A DNA stretch of 64,000 nucleotides from Actinomadura kijaniata NBRC 14229 (GCF_001552175.1 NZ_BCQR01000001.1:62001-126000); one strand, 5' to 3'. Shown: positions 7,648 through 17,084, counted from the first letter of the stretch. Translations and numbers: made by a program. Notes: a model not told the origin generated them from the sequence alone.

Positions 7648-8805
7648 ATGACCGCCACGCCCGACGCCGCCCTCGATCCGTTCGCCGTCACCACCCGCGC
7701 GATCACCGAACCCCATCCCGCCCGCGCCGCCCTGCGCGCCGCCGGGCCCATCGTCCGGGTCGAGGCCCCGGCCGGCGGCCCGGCGTGGATCATCACCGAC
7801 GACGCCCTCGCCCGCGAGGCCCTCGTCCATCCCCGCATCGTCAAGGACCCCGCCCACGCGCCGGCCGGCTGGGACCCGCGCGCCGCCGCGCTCGAACCGA
7901 CCGCCGCCGCCCAGCCGTCGCTCACCACCACCGACGGCCCGGCGCACACCCGCCTGCGCCGGGCGCACGCCCCGCTCTTCACGGCCCGGCGGATCAACGG
8001 CTACACCGAACGCGTCACCGCGCTCGCCCGCGACCTGCTCACCCCCCTCGCCGACACCGGCGGAACGGTCGACCTGGCGGCCGACTTCACCACCCGGTTC
8101 CCGCTCACCGTGGTCTGCGACGTGCTCGGCGTACCGCTCGACCGCATCGACCAGGCCATCGCTGCCTGCCGGGGCATGTACAGCAGTGACCCGGGCGAGG
8201 TCGGCGCGGCGATGGCCTCCTTCGGGGACCTGGCCGCCGCCGCGCTGGCGGAGGGCCGGCACGGCCTCGCCGTCGAGCTGCGCGACCGGATCCCCGAGGA
8301 GTTCACCGAGCCCCAGCTGCACTACCTGCTCTTCACCCTGATCTACGCCGGGCAGCTGACCACCGACCCCGCGCTGGGCTTCCTGCTCGCGCGCGTGCTC
8401 GGCACCGGCCCCGCCGCGCGGGACGAGGACGCGGTCGAGGATCTCGTGCGGGACACGCTGCGCAGGCACGCGCCGGCGCCCTTCTCCCTGTGGCGCTTCA
8501 CCTCCGACGAGATCGACCTCGGCGGCCTGCGGCTGCCCGCGCGCTCGCCCGTCCTCATCGACATCCAGGGCATCAACACCGACCCCGGCCGGCCGACCGG
8601 GCCGGACCTCACCTTCGGCGCGGGCCCCCACTACTGCACCGGCGCGCAGCTCGCCCTGCTGGAGCTGGGGGCGGTCGTGAACGTCCTGCGCACCGACTTC
8701 CCCCACGCCCGCCTCGCCGTCCCCTACGGCGAACTCCGGCAGACCGACTTCGGCGGCATCCAGGGAAGCAGGCTGACCGCCCTGCCGGTACGGCTGCGCG
8801 GCTGA
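7648..8805 (+). CDS. cytochrome P450
   Basis: A 385-aa bacterial class I type P450. The heme-ligand loop is FGAGPHYCTGAQLA (Cys330) and the oxygen-activation helix carries AGQLTT. The K-helix ExxR position reads DTLRRHAP, i.e. Asp in place of the near-invariant Glu, in an otherwise normal context. ATG 7648 is chosen because upstream in-frame codons run into the operator palindromes. No ferredoxin or reductase gene is adjacent. The substrate is unknown; a neighbouring lipid hydroxylase and the shared regulator motif hint at stress or xenobiotic oxidation. Confidence 0.9.
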   Translation: MTATPDAALDPFAVTTRAITEPHPARAALRAAGPIVRVEAPAGGPAWIITDDALAREALVHPRIVKDPAHAPAGWDPRAAALEPTAAAQPSLTTTDGPAHTRLRRAHAPLFTARRINGYTERVTALARDLLTPLADTGGTVDLAADFTTRFPLTVVCDVLGVPLDRIDQAIAACRGMYSSDPGEVGAAMASFGDLAAAALAEGRHGLAVELRDRIPEEFTEPQLHYLLFTLIYAGQLTTDPALGFLLARVLGTGPAARDEDAVEDLVRDTLRRHAPAPFSLWRFTSDEIDLGGLRLPARSPVLIDIQGINTDPGRPTGPDLTFGAGPHYCTGAQLALLELGAVVNVLRTDFPHARLAVPYGELRQTDFGGIQGSRLTALPVRLRG

Positions 8806-8925
8806 GTCCGCCCCGAAGGCGAGGTCGCTTGCCGACCGTCCGCGCGGCGTCCCGGCGAGCAGGAGATGCCGGTGCCCCGGCGCCCGCGACAGCGCGCTCG
8901 TGTGGCCCACGTCACCGGCCGCGGG

Positions 8926-8952
8926 TGTCACAGCGCGGGAGGCACCGGCATC
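8926..8952 (+). promoter_or_regulatory. ECF41-type autoregulatory promoter
   Basis: TGTCACA (8926-8932) is followed after exactly 16 nt by CATC (8949-8952). The published ECF41 target promoter is TGTCACA-N16-CGTC, so the match is 7/7 and 3/4 with correct spacing. It sits 45 nt before the start of an ECF41 sigma gene, which normally drives its own promoter. Confidence 0.7.
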
Positions 8953-8996
8953 TTGTGCGTGTGACACGGTCGGGAACCAACGGGCGGGAGCCGGGC

Positions 8997-9881
8997 ATGA
9001 GCGAGGGCGATTCCATGGGCGCCGCCACCGAGGCGTTCGTGGCCCACCGCAATCTGCTGTTCACCGTGGCCTACGAGATGCTCGGCTCGGCCGCCGACGC
9101 CGAGGACGTCCTCCAGGAGACCTGGTTGCGCTGGGCGGACGTGGACCTGGCCACCGTGCGGGACCAGCGGGCCTACCTGGTGCAGGTCACCACCCGCCAG
9201 GCGCTGATGCGGCTGCGGACCCTGGGCCGCCGCAAGGAGTCCTACCTGGGCCCCTGGCTGCCCGAGCCGCTGCTGACCACGCCCGACGTGGCCGAGGACG
9301 TGGAGCTGGCCGACAACGTCTCGATGGCGATGCTGCTGGTACTGGAGACCCTCACCCCGACCGAGCGGGCGGTGTTCGTCCTGCGCGAGGTGTTCGACTT
9401 CGGCTACGACGAGATCGCCCAGGCCGTCGACAAGAGCCCCGCCGCGGTCCGCCAGATCGCCCACCGGGCTCGCGCCCACGTCGCGGCGCGCCGACCGCGC
9501 GAGGCCGTCTCCGCGGCCGACACCCGCGAGGCGCTCACGGCGTTCCAGCGGGCGATCGAAACCGGCGACCTGCGAGAACTGCTCGACAGGCTCGCGCCGG
9601 ACGTCGTCCTGCTGACCGACGGCGGCGGGGTCGTGCGGGCCGCGCCGGTGCCCATCGTGGGGGCCGACCGCGTGGCCGCCGTGCTGCGCGGACTCGACGC
9701 CGCGATGTCGCTGCGACCGGCGCAGGTCAACGGCCACCCGGCGCTGGTCCTGCGGCGCGACGGCAAGGTCGACACGGTCCTGGCGCTGCGCGTGGACGAC
9801 GGCCTCGTCACCGGGCTCTACGCCGTGCGCAACCCCGAGAAGCTGTCGCACATGGAACGGGAGACCGCCCTGCGCCGCTGA
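8997..9881 (+). CDS. ECF41 (SigJ-type) sigma factor with SnoaL-like C-terminal domain
   Basis: A 294-aa ECF sigma factor. Region 2 includes AEDVLQETWLRW and region 4 spans about residues 100-165 (LTPTERAVFVLREVFDFGYDEIAQ). The C-terminal ~120 residues form a SnoaL-like fused regulatory domain. The three ECF41 hallmarks are present: WLPEPL between the sigma regions, DGGG, and NPEKL near the end. In this group the C-terminal extension replaces a separate anti-sigma factor. The usual partner gene (carboxymuconolactone decarboxylase or oxidoreductase) is not adjacent; the upstream neighbour is a P450. Confidence 0.92.
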   Translation: MSEGDSMGAATEAFVAHRNLLFTVAYEMLGSAADAEDVLQETWLRWADVDLATVRDQRAYLVQVTTRQALMRLRTLGRRKESYLGPWLPEPLLTTPDVAEDVELADNVSMAMLLVLETLTPTERAVFVLREVFDFGYDEIAQAVDKSPAAVRQIAHRARAHVAARRPREAVSAADTREALTAFQRAIETGDLRELLDRLAPDVVLLTDGGGVVRAAPVPIVGADRVAAVLRGLDAAMSLRPAQVNGHPALVLRRDGKVDTVLALRVDDGLVTGLYAVRNPEKLSHMERETALRR

Positions 9882-9894
9882 GCGCCTCCCGCGG

Positions 9895-12726
9895 CTACCG
9901 GACGGTCATGGGCGCGAGGCCGAGGTCGGCGAGCGCGGTCCCGCCGGTGGCGGCGTGCTCGCCCCCGGCGAGCACGAGCGTGCGCGCCCACTGGTAGCGG
10001 CAGCCGGCCGCGTCGAACGCCTCCGCGGCGGCCAGCAGGCGCGGCAGGTCGCCGTCGAGCAGCGCCTCCGCCCGGTCCACCTGGGCGGTGGCGACCGGGT
10101 TCCCGGCGACCGTGGCGCGGGCGGCGTCGATCCGGTCCCGGGCGTCCGGGTGCCCGGCGAGCACCGCCGTCTCCGCGCGGAGCGCCACGTACCAGTGCAG
10201 CCAGACCCAGCAGACCCACTTCCACACCCGGTCCGGCTCCGGCGCGACCCGCCCGGCCGCCGCCTCCGCGTCCCCGTGGTGCAGCAGGACCATGGCGTCG
10301 AAGATCGCGCCGTAGCCGTGGCGGTGCTCGGGTGTGGTGTCCGCCCGGTCGACGACCGCGAGCCACGACGCCCGGGCTTCGTGGTCGCCGCGGAGGCCGT
10401 GGGCCATCGCGACCGCCGCGGCGGCGGCGCCGAGGGCGAGCGACCGCGGGCGGCCGCCGTGCTCCCAGGCGTCGAGGAACCGCACGCCGCCGGCGAGCAC
10501 CCCGTCGACGTCGCCGCCGAACGCGTCCGCGACCAGCAGCCAGGCCGTGGCGTGGTCGCCCGCCTCGGCCAGCAGCGGATGATCGGCGAGCCGCCCGCCC
10601 CACCGGCGGGCCTCCGGCAGCCGGCCCACGCCGAGCGCGGTCGCGGTGGCCACGTTGAGGGCGTCCACCAGCTCGTGCGTGGCGGCGGGGGTGGGCGGCA
10701 GCGCGGTCAGCGGGTCGATCCGCAGCCGGGCGGTGGCTGCGGTGTCGAAGGACGCGCCGGTCCAGCTCTGGGCGGCGGAGAGCGCGTCGAGCGCGGCGGA
10801 CTCCGCCACCGGGTCGCCCACGCGCCGGGCCAGCGCGACCGCCCGTTCGGCGTACTCGACCGACTCCCGGGCGGTCTTGCCGGTGCTTCCCTGGACGGCG
10901 CCGAACGCGTCCGCGACCACCGCCGCCTCGGCCAGCGCGACCGCCGCCACGGCCGCCGGGTCACCGCCGGACAGCTCGCGCGCCGTCGCGAGCATGGCGG
11001 TCGTCTCCGCCACGGGAGGGACCCGCGTGAACGAGGTCGAGAAGCGGTACGCGACGGTGGCGGCGGTCGCCAGGTCGCGGGCCGTGCCGGCGGCGTCCCC
11101 GGCCCGGCGGGCGGCCTCCGCGGCGGCGCGGTGCAGGCGGAACATGTCGTCGCCGAGCCTCCGGCACCCGGCCACCCCGGCGGCGTGCCGCAGCGCGGCG
11201 GCGCTCGCGGCGGCGTCACCGGCGAGCGCCGCCGCCTGCTCGTACCGCTGCTGGGCCTCGCCGAGCAGGGTGCGGGTGAAGGCCGGCCCGGCCATCGACA
11301 GGGCGAGCCGGTACGCGTCCGCGCGCCGTTCCGGCCGGTCGGCGGCCCAGGCGAGGGCGGCCCGCAGGTCGTCGGCCACCGCGTCGAACCGGCCCCGCCA
11401 GTCCGCGCCCCCGGCGCCGGCGAGGGCGGTCGCGGCGGCCAGGCACCAGTCCAGGTGCCGGGAGCGGACGTCCGCCGCCTCGCCCGCGCCGTCGAGGCGT
11501 TCGGCGCCGTACTGGCGGATGGTCTCCAGGGCCCGGTACCGGGTGCCCGTCGCGGACGGCGTCACGACGAGCAGGCTCTGCTCGGCGAGCCTGCCCAGCC
11601 CGTCCGCGACCGCGACCGGGTCCAGCGGGGCGAACCCGGCCACCTCCGCGGCCGCGTCGGCGGTGAACGGCGCGACGAACGCCGACACCCGCCGCAGCAG
11701 CGCCCGGTCCCGCGGGTCCAGCAGGTCGTGGCTCCAGTCCAGCACCGCCCGCACCGACCGGTGCCGGTCGTCGGCGCGGGGCCCGCCGGCGAGGATCCGG
11801 AGCTGGTCGGAGAGCCCGGCCGTGAGGCCGTCCAGCCCGAGCGTGGGCAGCCGCGCCGCCGCCAGCTCGATCGCCAGCGCCACGCCGTCGAGCCGTTCGC
11901 AGACCGCCGCGACCTGGTCGCGCGCCATCGGGTCCGGCGGCCAGCCGACCGCCTCGGCCCGGTCGACGAACAGGGCCGCGGCCTCCGACTCGTCGCCGCC
12001 GGCCCGCGACAGCGGCGGGACCGGGAAGACCCGCTCGAACGGCACCATCAGCCGGGCCCGGCTCGTCGCGAGCACCCGCAGCCGCGGGCAGGCCGCCAGC
12101 AGCCGTTCCAGGAACGGCGCCACCCCGTCGCGCACGTGCTCGCAGTTGTCCAGCACCAGCAGCGCCCGGCGGTCCGCCAGCGTCGCCAGCACCGCGTCGT
12201 CGATGCCGCGCCCGGGCTGCTCGCCCACGCCCACGGCCGCCGCGACCGCCGCCCCCACCCGTCCCGGATCGGTGACCGGGACCAGGTCGACGAACCACAC
12301 CCCGTCGGCGAAGTCGGCGGCCGTCTCCTCCGCCACCGCCAGCGCGAGCCGGGTCTTGCCCACCCCGCCCGGGCCGACCGCGGTCACCTGCCGGTGCGCC
12401 TTCACCGCCCCGGCCAGCTCCCCGCGTTCCCGCACCCGCCCGACGAACGTCGTCAGCGGCGCCGGGAGGGCGGGCGCCGGGCGCGGCCGCTCGGCACGGG
12501 CGGCCTCGGCCGCGCACCGGGACAGCGCCCGCCGGTCCGGCACCTCCAGCTTGCGCAGCAGCGAGGAGACGTGCGACTCGACCGTGCGCACGGAGATGGA
12601 CAGCCGCGCGGCGATCTCCGCGTTGCTGAGGTGCTCCCCGAGGAGCGCCAACACCTCGGCTTCCCGAGCCGAGACCACCGGACTGGACACCGACCCATTA
12701 TCCGTGGTGCTCTCCGTGATCCACAC
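9895..12726 (-). CDS. large NB-ARC/TPR regulator with N-terminal LuxR HTH
   Basis: A 943-aa cytoplasmic signalling ATPase. Residues ~18-72 form a LuxR/GerE helix-turn-helix (SAREAEVLALLGEHLSNAEI...RTVESHVSSLL). The Walker A motif GPGGVGKT is at ~118-125, Walker B is ALLVLDNCEH, and the NB-ARC module is followed by ~500 residues of alpha-helical TPR-like repeat rich in Ala. Having the HTH at the N-terminus is the reverse of most LAL regulators. The start could be GTG 12726 or GTG 12693; both keep the HTH. Long open frames on the opposite strand here are GC-bias shadows. Confidence 0.85.
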   Translation of the reverse strand: MWITESTTDNGSVSSPVVSAREAEVLALLGEHLSNAEIAARLSISVRTVESHVSSLLRKLEVPDRRALSRCAAEAARAERPRPAPALPAPLTTFVGRVRERGELAGAVKAHRQVTAVGPGGVGKTRLALAVAEETAADFADGVWFVDLVPVTDPGRVGAAVAAAVGVGEQPGRGIDDAVLATLADRRALLVLDNCEHVRDGVAPFLERLLAACPRLRVLATSRARLMVPFERVFPVPPLSRAGGDESEAAALFVDRAEAVGWPPDPMARDQVAAVCERLDGVALAIELAAARLPTLGLDGLTAGLSDQLRILAGGPRADDRHRSVRAVLDWSHDLLDPRDRALLRRVSAFVAPFTADAAAEVAGFAPLDPVAVADGLGRLAEQSLLVVTPSATGTRYRALETIRQYGAERLDGAGEAADVRSRHLDWCLAAATALAGAGGADWRGRFDAVADDLRAALAWAADRPERRADAYRLALSMAGPAFTRTLLGEAQQRYEQAAALAGDAAASAAALRHAAGVAGCRRLGDDMFRLHRAAAEAARRAGDAAGTARDLATAATVAYRFSTSFTRVPPVAETTAMLATARELSGGDPAAVAAVALAEAAVVADAFGAVQGSTGKTARESVEYAERAVALARRVGDPVAESAALDALSAAQSWTGASFDTAATARLRIDPLTALPPTPAATHELVDALNVATATALGVGRLPEARRWGGRLADHPLLAEAGDHATAWLLVADAFGGDVDGVLAGGVRFLDAWEHGGRPRSLALGAAAAAVAMAHGLRGDHEARASWLAVVDRADTTPEHRHGYGAIFDAMVLLHHGDAEAAAGRVAPEPDRVWKWVCWVWLHWYVALRAETAVLAGHPDARDRIDAARATVAGNPVATAQVDRAEALLDGDLPRLLAAAEAFDAAGCRYQWARTLVLAGGEHAATGGTALADLGLAPMTVR

Positions 12727-12825
12727 GGATGTGGGCCGCGCCCCGGGCGGGAGAGGCTGTGACCACGGCGATCGGGCCCGGCGGGACGCGCCGGGCCGAG
12801 CGCGCCCACGACCCGAGGAGTGACC

Positions 12826-13434
12826 ATGACCGGACCTTCACCCCAGGGAGCCGGGACCGTGCCGCGGCCGGGGCCCGGCCCGGCGGAGACCGCGGCGATG
12901 GACACGGCGGCGGACACGGCGGCGGACACGGCGGCGGACACGGCGGCGGACACGGCGGCGGACACGGCGGCGGACACGGCGGCGGACGCCGCCCCACGTT
13001 CCCGCGCCCGGCGCCGCCGCGACACCGAGCACCGGCTCGCCCACGACGTCGACGTCTGGGTGGCCAGCGCCTCGCCGGACGGCGTGCCGTACCTGGTGCC
13101 GCTGTCGTTCGACTGGGACGGCGCGGCCCTGCTGCTGGCCACCTCGGCGAACAGCCCGACCGGCCGGAACCTGGCCGCCGCCCGGACCGTCCGGCTGGGG
13201 CTGGGCCCCACCCGCGACGTGATCATGATCGAGGGCGAGGTGGAGGTCCTGGAGATCGGCGCGCTGCCGCCGGAGCAGGGCGACCGGTTCGCCGCGCGCA
13301 CCGGCTTCGACCCGCGCACGCTGACCTCGTCCTACCGCTGGTTCCGCGTCACCCCGCGCCGTGTCCAGGCCTGGCGCGAGGAGAACGAGCTGTCCGGACG
13401 CGACCTGATGCGCGACGGCGACTGGCTGGCCTGA
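12826..13434 (+). CDS. pyridoxamine 5'-phosphate oxidase family protein
   Basis: A 202-aa protein. Residues ~60-185 fit the split-barrel PNPOx-like fold (VWVASASPDGVPYLVPLSFDWDG), which binds FMN, F420 or heme. The N-terminal ~55 residues are an unusual low-complexity tract of repeating Asp-Thr-Ala-Ala units coded by a 12-bp tandem repeat, probably disordered. ATG 12826 follows GAGGAG. An overlapping GTG at 12820 is possible. The reaction is unknown. It is divergent from the large LuxR/NB-ARC gene. Confidence 0.8.
   Translation: MTGPSPQGAGTVPRPGPGPAETAAMDTAADTAADTAADTAADTAADTAADTAADAAPRSRARRRRDTEHRLAHDVDVWVASASPDGVPYLVPLSFDWDGAALLLATSANSPTGRNLAAARTVRLGLGPTRDVIMIEGEVEVLEIGALPPEQGDRFAARTGFDPRTLTSSYRWFRVTPRRVQAWREENELSGRDLMRDGDWLA
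12901..12984 (+). repeat. 12-bp in-frame tandem repeat (7 copies)
   Basis: Seven identical copies of GACACGGCGGCG encode (DTAA)7 near the N-terminus of the PNPOx-like protein. Because the unit is a multiple of three, length change keeps the frame. Confidence 0.9.
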
Positions 13435-13506
13435 CGACCCTGACGACCCTGACGCCCCTGACGGCACGGTGGTGGTGGGGGCGTCCGGCCGTGCCCGGTG
13501 GGATGA

Positions 13507-14469
13507 TCACGGCTTGGCACCGGGCCCGCGACGGGACGCCGCCCACACCTCATCTGTACCCCGCGTCCCAGGTGTCTCACCCGCGGGCGTGGACGGTTCA
13601 GGGCGCCCGCCGCCGGGAAGGGGGACGGGCGCCGCCTCGTCGGAGGCGGCGAGGTCGAGGAGCGTCATCGCGTCGTGGTCCGGGCTGCCGGGGGGCGCCA
13701 TGTAGACGACGAGGCGCTGGCCCTGCGCGCGGTTCAGGGTCATCCCCTCGTGCGAGAGCGTCATCGTGCCGACCTCCGGGTGCCGGAGGGTCTTCTCGCC
13801 GTCGCCGATCGTGCGCACCTCGTACCGCTCCCAGAGCCGGGCGAAGTCGGGGCTCTTGACGATCAGCTCGCCCACCAGCGAGGCGAGGTCCGGGGCGTCC
13901 GGGTCGGTGCCGGCGATCGCCCGCAGCTGGGCGACGCACCCCACGGCCTTCCGCTCCCAGTCCACCCACAGCCCGCGGGCCGCCGGGTGCAGGAAGGTGT
14001 AGCGGACGGTGTTGCGCTGCCGTTCCGGCCAGTCGGTGATGCCGTGGAGCAGCCGCAGCCCGGCGGGGTTGGCGGCCAGCAGGTCGTTGGTGCGGCTCAC
14101 GACGTACGCCGGGTTGGGCCGGAGCGTCTCCAGGAGCCGCTGGACGGTGGGGCGGACCCGCCGCGAGGGCAGGGGACGGGGTTCGGGGGCCTGCCGCGCC
14201 GCGCGCGCCGCCAGTTCGCGCAGGAAGTCCCGCTCCTCGGCGTCGAGGCGGAGCGCGTCGGCCAGCGCGTCGACCACGGAGGGGCTCGGACGGGTCTCCT
14301 TGCCGCGTTCCAGCCGCACGTAGTAGTCGATGCTCACCCCGGCCAGCGCCGCCACCTCCTCCCGGCGCAGGCCCGGCGTGCGGCGCGTGCCGGTTCCGGC
14401 GGGCAGCCCGACGTCGGCCGGACGGACACCGCCGCGGCGCGCCCGCAGGAACCTCCCGAACTCGGTCAT
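13507..14469 (-). CDS. XRE family regulator with MmyB-like ligand-binding domain
   Basis: A 320-aa regulator. The N-terminal XRE helix-turn-helix is LRREEVAALAGVSIDYYVRLERGK (~residues 32-55). It is followed by an MmyB-like PAS-related domain that binds fatty-acid-type ligands (PAYVVSRTNDLLAANP, FLHPAARGLWVDWE). ATG 14469 is chosen as the conserved MTEFGRFLRARR start. The gene is divergent from a DHA2 efflux pump 126 bp away, the usual arrangement for a local repressor of that pump. Confidence 0.9.
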   Translation of the reverse strand: MTEFGRFLRARRGGVRPADVGLPAGTGTRRTPGLRREEVAALAGVSIDYYVRLERGKETRPSPSVVDALADALRLDAEERDFLRELAARAARQAPEPRPLPSRRVRPTVQRLLETLRPNPAYVVSRTNDLLAANPAGLRLLHGITDWPERQRNTVRYTFLHPAARGLWVDWERKAVGCVAQLRAIAGTDPDAPDLASLVGELIVKSPDFARLWERYEVRTIGDGEKTLRHPEVGTMTLSHEGMTLNRAQGQRLVVYMAPPGSPDHDAMTLLDLAASDEAAPVPLPGGGRPEPSTPAGETPGTRGTDEVWAASRRGPGAKP

Positions 14470-14595
14470 ACCACCATCTTGCCAGCGGGGGGACCATGGT
14501 TCCGGCCCGGAGCCTGGCCCTGTCACACCCCCCTGTGGCGCGCCCCGGAAGAGCGCGGTCTGTCCCATCCCCGCGGGTCTCACCAGCCTGGACGG

Positions 14596-15981
14596 ATGAG
14601 CACTCTCGCACCGGGCCGCGCGTCACGGGACGCGCGGCGACGCACGGCCGCACCGAAGCTGGTCCTGGCGACCGCGTTCATGGGCATCTTCCTGCTCAAC
14701 CTCGACGCCATGGCGGTGAACGTGGCGCTGCCCGAGATCGGGCGCGCCTTCGGCGGCGGCACGGCGGGCCTCCAGTGGATCGTGGACGCCTACACGCTGA
14801 TGTTCGCCGCGCTCCTGCTCTCCGCCGGCGCGCTCTCCGACCGGATCGGGGCGAGCCGCGCGTTCGGCGTCGGCGTCGCGGTCTTCACCGTCGCCTCGGC
14901 GGCCTGCGGGCTGGCGCCGGGGCTGGGCGAGCTGATCGCCGCCCGGCTGCTCCAGGGGGGCGCGGCGGCGATCATGCTGCCGTCCTCGCTGGCCCTCGTC
15001 CGGCAGGCGTTCCCCGACGCGGGCCGGCGGGCGCGGGCCATCGCGCTGTGGACCGTCGGCGGAGCCGTCGCGGTCGCCGCCGGCCCGGTGGTCGGCGGGG
15101 CGCTGTCCGGCACCCTGGGCTGGCGGGCGATCTTCGCCGTCAACCTGCCCGTCGGCGTCGCCGCCCTCGCGGTGCTGGCCCGCGCCGAACGCTCGCCGCG
15201 CCGGGCCGGACCGCTGGACCCCTACGGCCAGCTCGCGGCGGTCGTCGCGCTGGTGGCGCTCACCTTCGCGGTGATCGACGGCGGCGAGAACGGCTTCGGC
15301 GAGCCCGTGGTGCTGGGCTGCCTGGGGCTCGCCGCGGCGGCGACGGCCGCGTTCGTCGCGATCGAGGCGCGCACCGCCGCGCCGATGGTCCCGCTCGGCC
15401 TCTTCCGTTCGCGCACGGTGACGCTCTCGGTCGTGATCGGCTTCGTCGTCAACGCCGCCTTCTACGGGCTGGTGTTCGTGCTGAGCCTGTTCTTCCAGGA
15501 CGTCCTGCGCCTGTCCGCCATGGCCGCGGGGCTGATGTTCCTGCCGATGACGGCCGTGATCGCCGGAGCCAACCTGGCCTCGGCCAGGGCGGCGGCGCGC
15601 TTCGGGCCACGGGTGCCGATCGCCGTCGGCCAGGCGGTCTGCGCGCTGACGATGGTCGGCCTGCTCTGGGTGGACGAGGGGACCGGCAGGCCGGTGATCG
15701 CGATGATGCTCGTCCCGGCCGGGCTCGGCCTGGGCTTCGCCATCCCCTCCCTGACCACCGTCCTGCTGAACGACATCGCCGCCGACCGGGCCGGAATGGC
15801 CGCCGGGGTCCTGAACTCCTTCCGGCAGACGGGCGGCGCGCTCGCCGTGGCCGTCTTCGGAACCCTGGTCGCGGGCCGAGGCGATTTCGTGATGGGACTG
15901 CGGATCACCCTGTGCGTCGCAGCCGCCCTGCTGGCGACCACCACAGCCGCGGCCCTCCTACTGCCCCGCAACCGCCACTGA
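14596..15981 (+). CDS. DHA2-family MFS efflux transporter
   Basis: A 461-aa integral membrane drug:proton antiporter, probably 12-14 transmembrane segments. Typical motifs are NLDAMAVNVALPEIGRAFG (TM1, motif D1), QWIVDAYTLMFAALLL, GALSDRIGASRAF (motif A) and the antiporter motif C region GPVVGGALSGTLGWR. It is divergent from the XRE/MmyB regulator. The substrate is unknown; the family exports lipophilic antibiotics and dyes. Confidence 0.9.
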   Translation: MSTLAPGRASRDARRRTAAPKLVLATAFMGIFLLNLDAMAVNVALPEIGRAFGGGTAGLQWIVDAYTLMFAALLLSAGALSDRIGASRAFGVGVAVFTVASAACGLAPGLGELIAARLLQGGAAAIMLPSSLALVRQAFPDAGRRARAIALWTVGGAVAVAAGPVVGGALSGTLGWRAIFAVNLPVGVAALAVLARAERSPRRAGPLDPYGQLAAVVALVALTFAVIDGGENGFGEPVVLGCLGLAAAATAAFVAIEARTAAPMVPLGLFRSRTVTLSVVIGFVVNAAFYGLVFVLSLFFQDVLRLSAMAAGLMFLPMTAVIAGANLASARAAARFGPRVPIAVGQAVCALTMVGLLWVDEGTGRPVIAMMLVPAGLGLGFAIPSLTTVLLNDIAADRAGMAAGVLNSFRQTGGALAVAVFGTLVAGRGDFVMGLRITLCVAAALLATTTAAALLLPRNRH

Positions 15982-16013
15982 GAACCGACCCACGCTCGCC
16001 GCGGCCGCGCGAG

Positions 16014-16883
16014 CTATGCGGACCGGCCCGGCAGTTCCAGGTCGTCGCGGGCTTGTTCGTAGTCTTCCGGCCAGATCCACAGGCGTTGTGACGGCGGCAC
16101 CCGGTGGTAGCCGAACGGCCCCACCACGCTGCGGTCGCGCAGGTCCACGCAGATGCGCTGGAACGCGGACGCGACGGTCGCCTTGGGGTCGGGCAGGTTC
16201 CGGACGCCGAGCTTCACGCACGCCCGGAACTCGTAGGCCAGCAGCACGTCCGCGCCGAACTCGGCCCACATGCCGCGCCGCTCCGTCCAGGCCGCGTCGG
16301 CGTCGCGCAGCAGCAGCCGCAGGTCGGGCGCGGACGGCAGCGACGGGTGGACGAGGAACAGCGCGCCCCAGCCGGAGGCGACCATGTCGAGGTTGAACGT
16401 GCGGCGTTCGGGGGCGTCGCGGGGCGGCACGGGGTCGTTCGGCCCGCCCGCGAACCAGGGGGACAGGTACGCCAGCAGCCGCCCGTAGCGGTCGATCTTC
16501 TCTCCGGCGGGCAGCACGGCGACGCGGCGGCGTTCCCCGCCGGGCCGGGCCAGGCGGCGGTCCAGCAGCCGGTCGAACTCGGCGCTGGCGCGCTCCCCGG
16601 CGGTGATGTGGCGGTGGGCGGCGTCGGGGGTGAGGCGTTCCAGCAGGTGGTCGCGGAGTTCGTCGGGCAGGGCCGCGCCGTAGGTGCCGTCGGTGAGGCG
16701 CTGGCGGCAGCGGTCGAGGACGGCCTGCGCGGCGGGCGGTGCCCCGGCGTACCCGGCCTTCTCGGGCGTGTCCACCGACACCATGCGGATGGGCTGCTCG
16801 ACGACGGGCGTGTCCCCGTCGGAGGTGCGGACGAGACGGCGCGGCGCGGGCTTCCGGGCCGGCGACGGGTCGGAGACGGTCAT
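16014..16883 (-). CDS. thermonuclease-family (SNase-like) protein
   Basis: A 289-aa protein with a staphylococcal-nuclease-like N-terminal half. IRMVSVDTPEKAGYAG (~residues 33-48) corresponds to the SNase strand and Asp loop, and KIDRYGRLLAYL (~127) to the distal active-site region. There is no clear signal peptide with ATG 16883, so a cytoplasmic form is likely. The in-frame GTG at 16925 would add a short hydrophobic stretch. The catalytic Arg/Glu pair is not obvious, so nuclease activity is uncertain. Confidence 0.7.
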   Translation of the reverse strand: MTVSDPSPARKPAPRRLVRTSDGDTPVVEQPIRMVSVDTPEKAGYAGAPPAAQAVLDRCRQRLTDGTYGAALPDELRDHLLERLTPDAAHRHITAGERASAEFDRLLDRRLARPGGERRRVAVLPAGEKIDRYGRLLAYLSPWFAGGPNDPVPPRDAPERRTFNLDMVASGWGALFLVHPSLPSAPDLRLLLRDADAAWTERRGMWAEFGADVLLAYEFRACVKLGVRNLPDPKATVASAFQRICVDLRDRSVVGPFGYHRVPPSQRLWIWPEDYEQARDDLELPGRSA

Positions 16884-16978
16884 GAGGACTCCCAGGAAGG
16901 GATGAGACCTCCAGCTTCGCACCATTTGGCCTAATTGTGACCTCCGCGGGACATCGCCGCTGGGAATGCGGACCGTTT

Positions 16979-16997
16979 CTCCGTATGTTGTACGGAG
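16979..16997. promoter_or_regulatory. inverted repeat upstream of DUF5701 gene
   Basis: CTCCGTA and TACGGAG are separated by 5 nt. The site lies about 90 bp upstream of the DUF5701 start and is a candidate operator. No regulator is assigned. Confidence 0.4.
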
Positions 16998-17084
16998 TTA
17001 GTGACCGTCACCTACCGGAAGAGAGGCCCGTTGCCCCAGCAGCCGATCGCCGCCCCCGTCCCGACGTCCCGCGAGGAGCCCGAG

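Noticed and set aside
9955..12823. Very long plus-strand open frames (over 700 codons) opposite the LuxR/NB-ARC gene
   Set aside because: They are Arg/Pro/Gly-rich without domains. The minus frame has clear HTH, Walker A and Walker B motifs, so these are GC-bias shadows.
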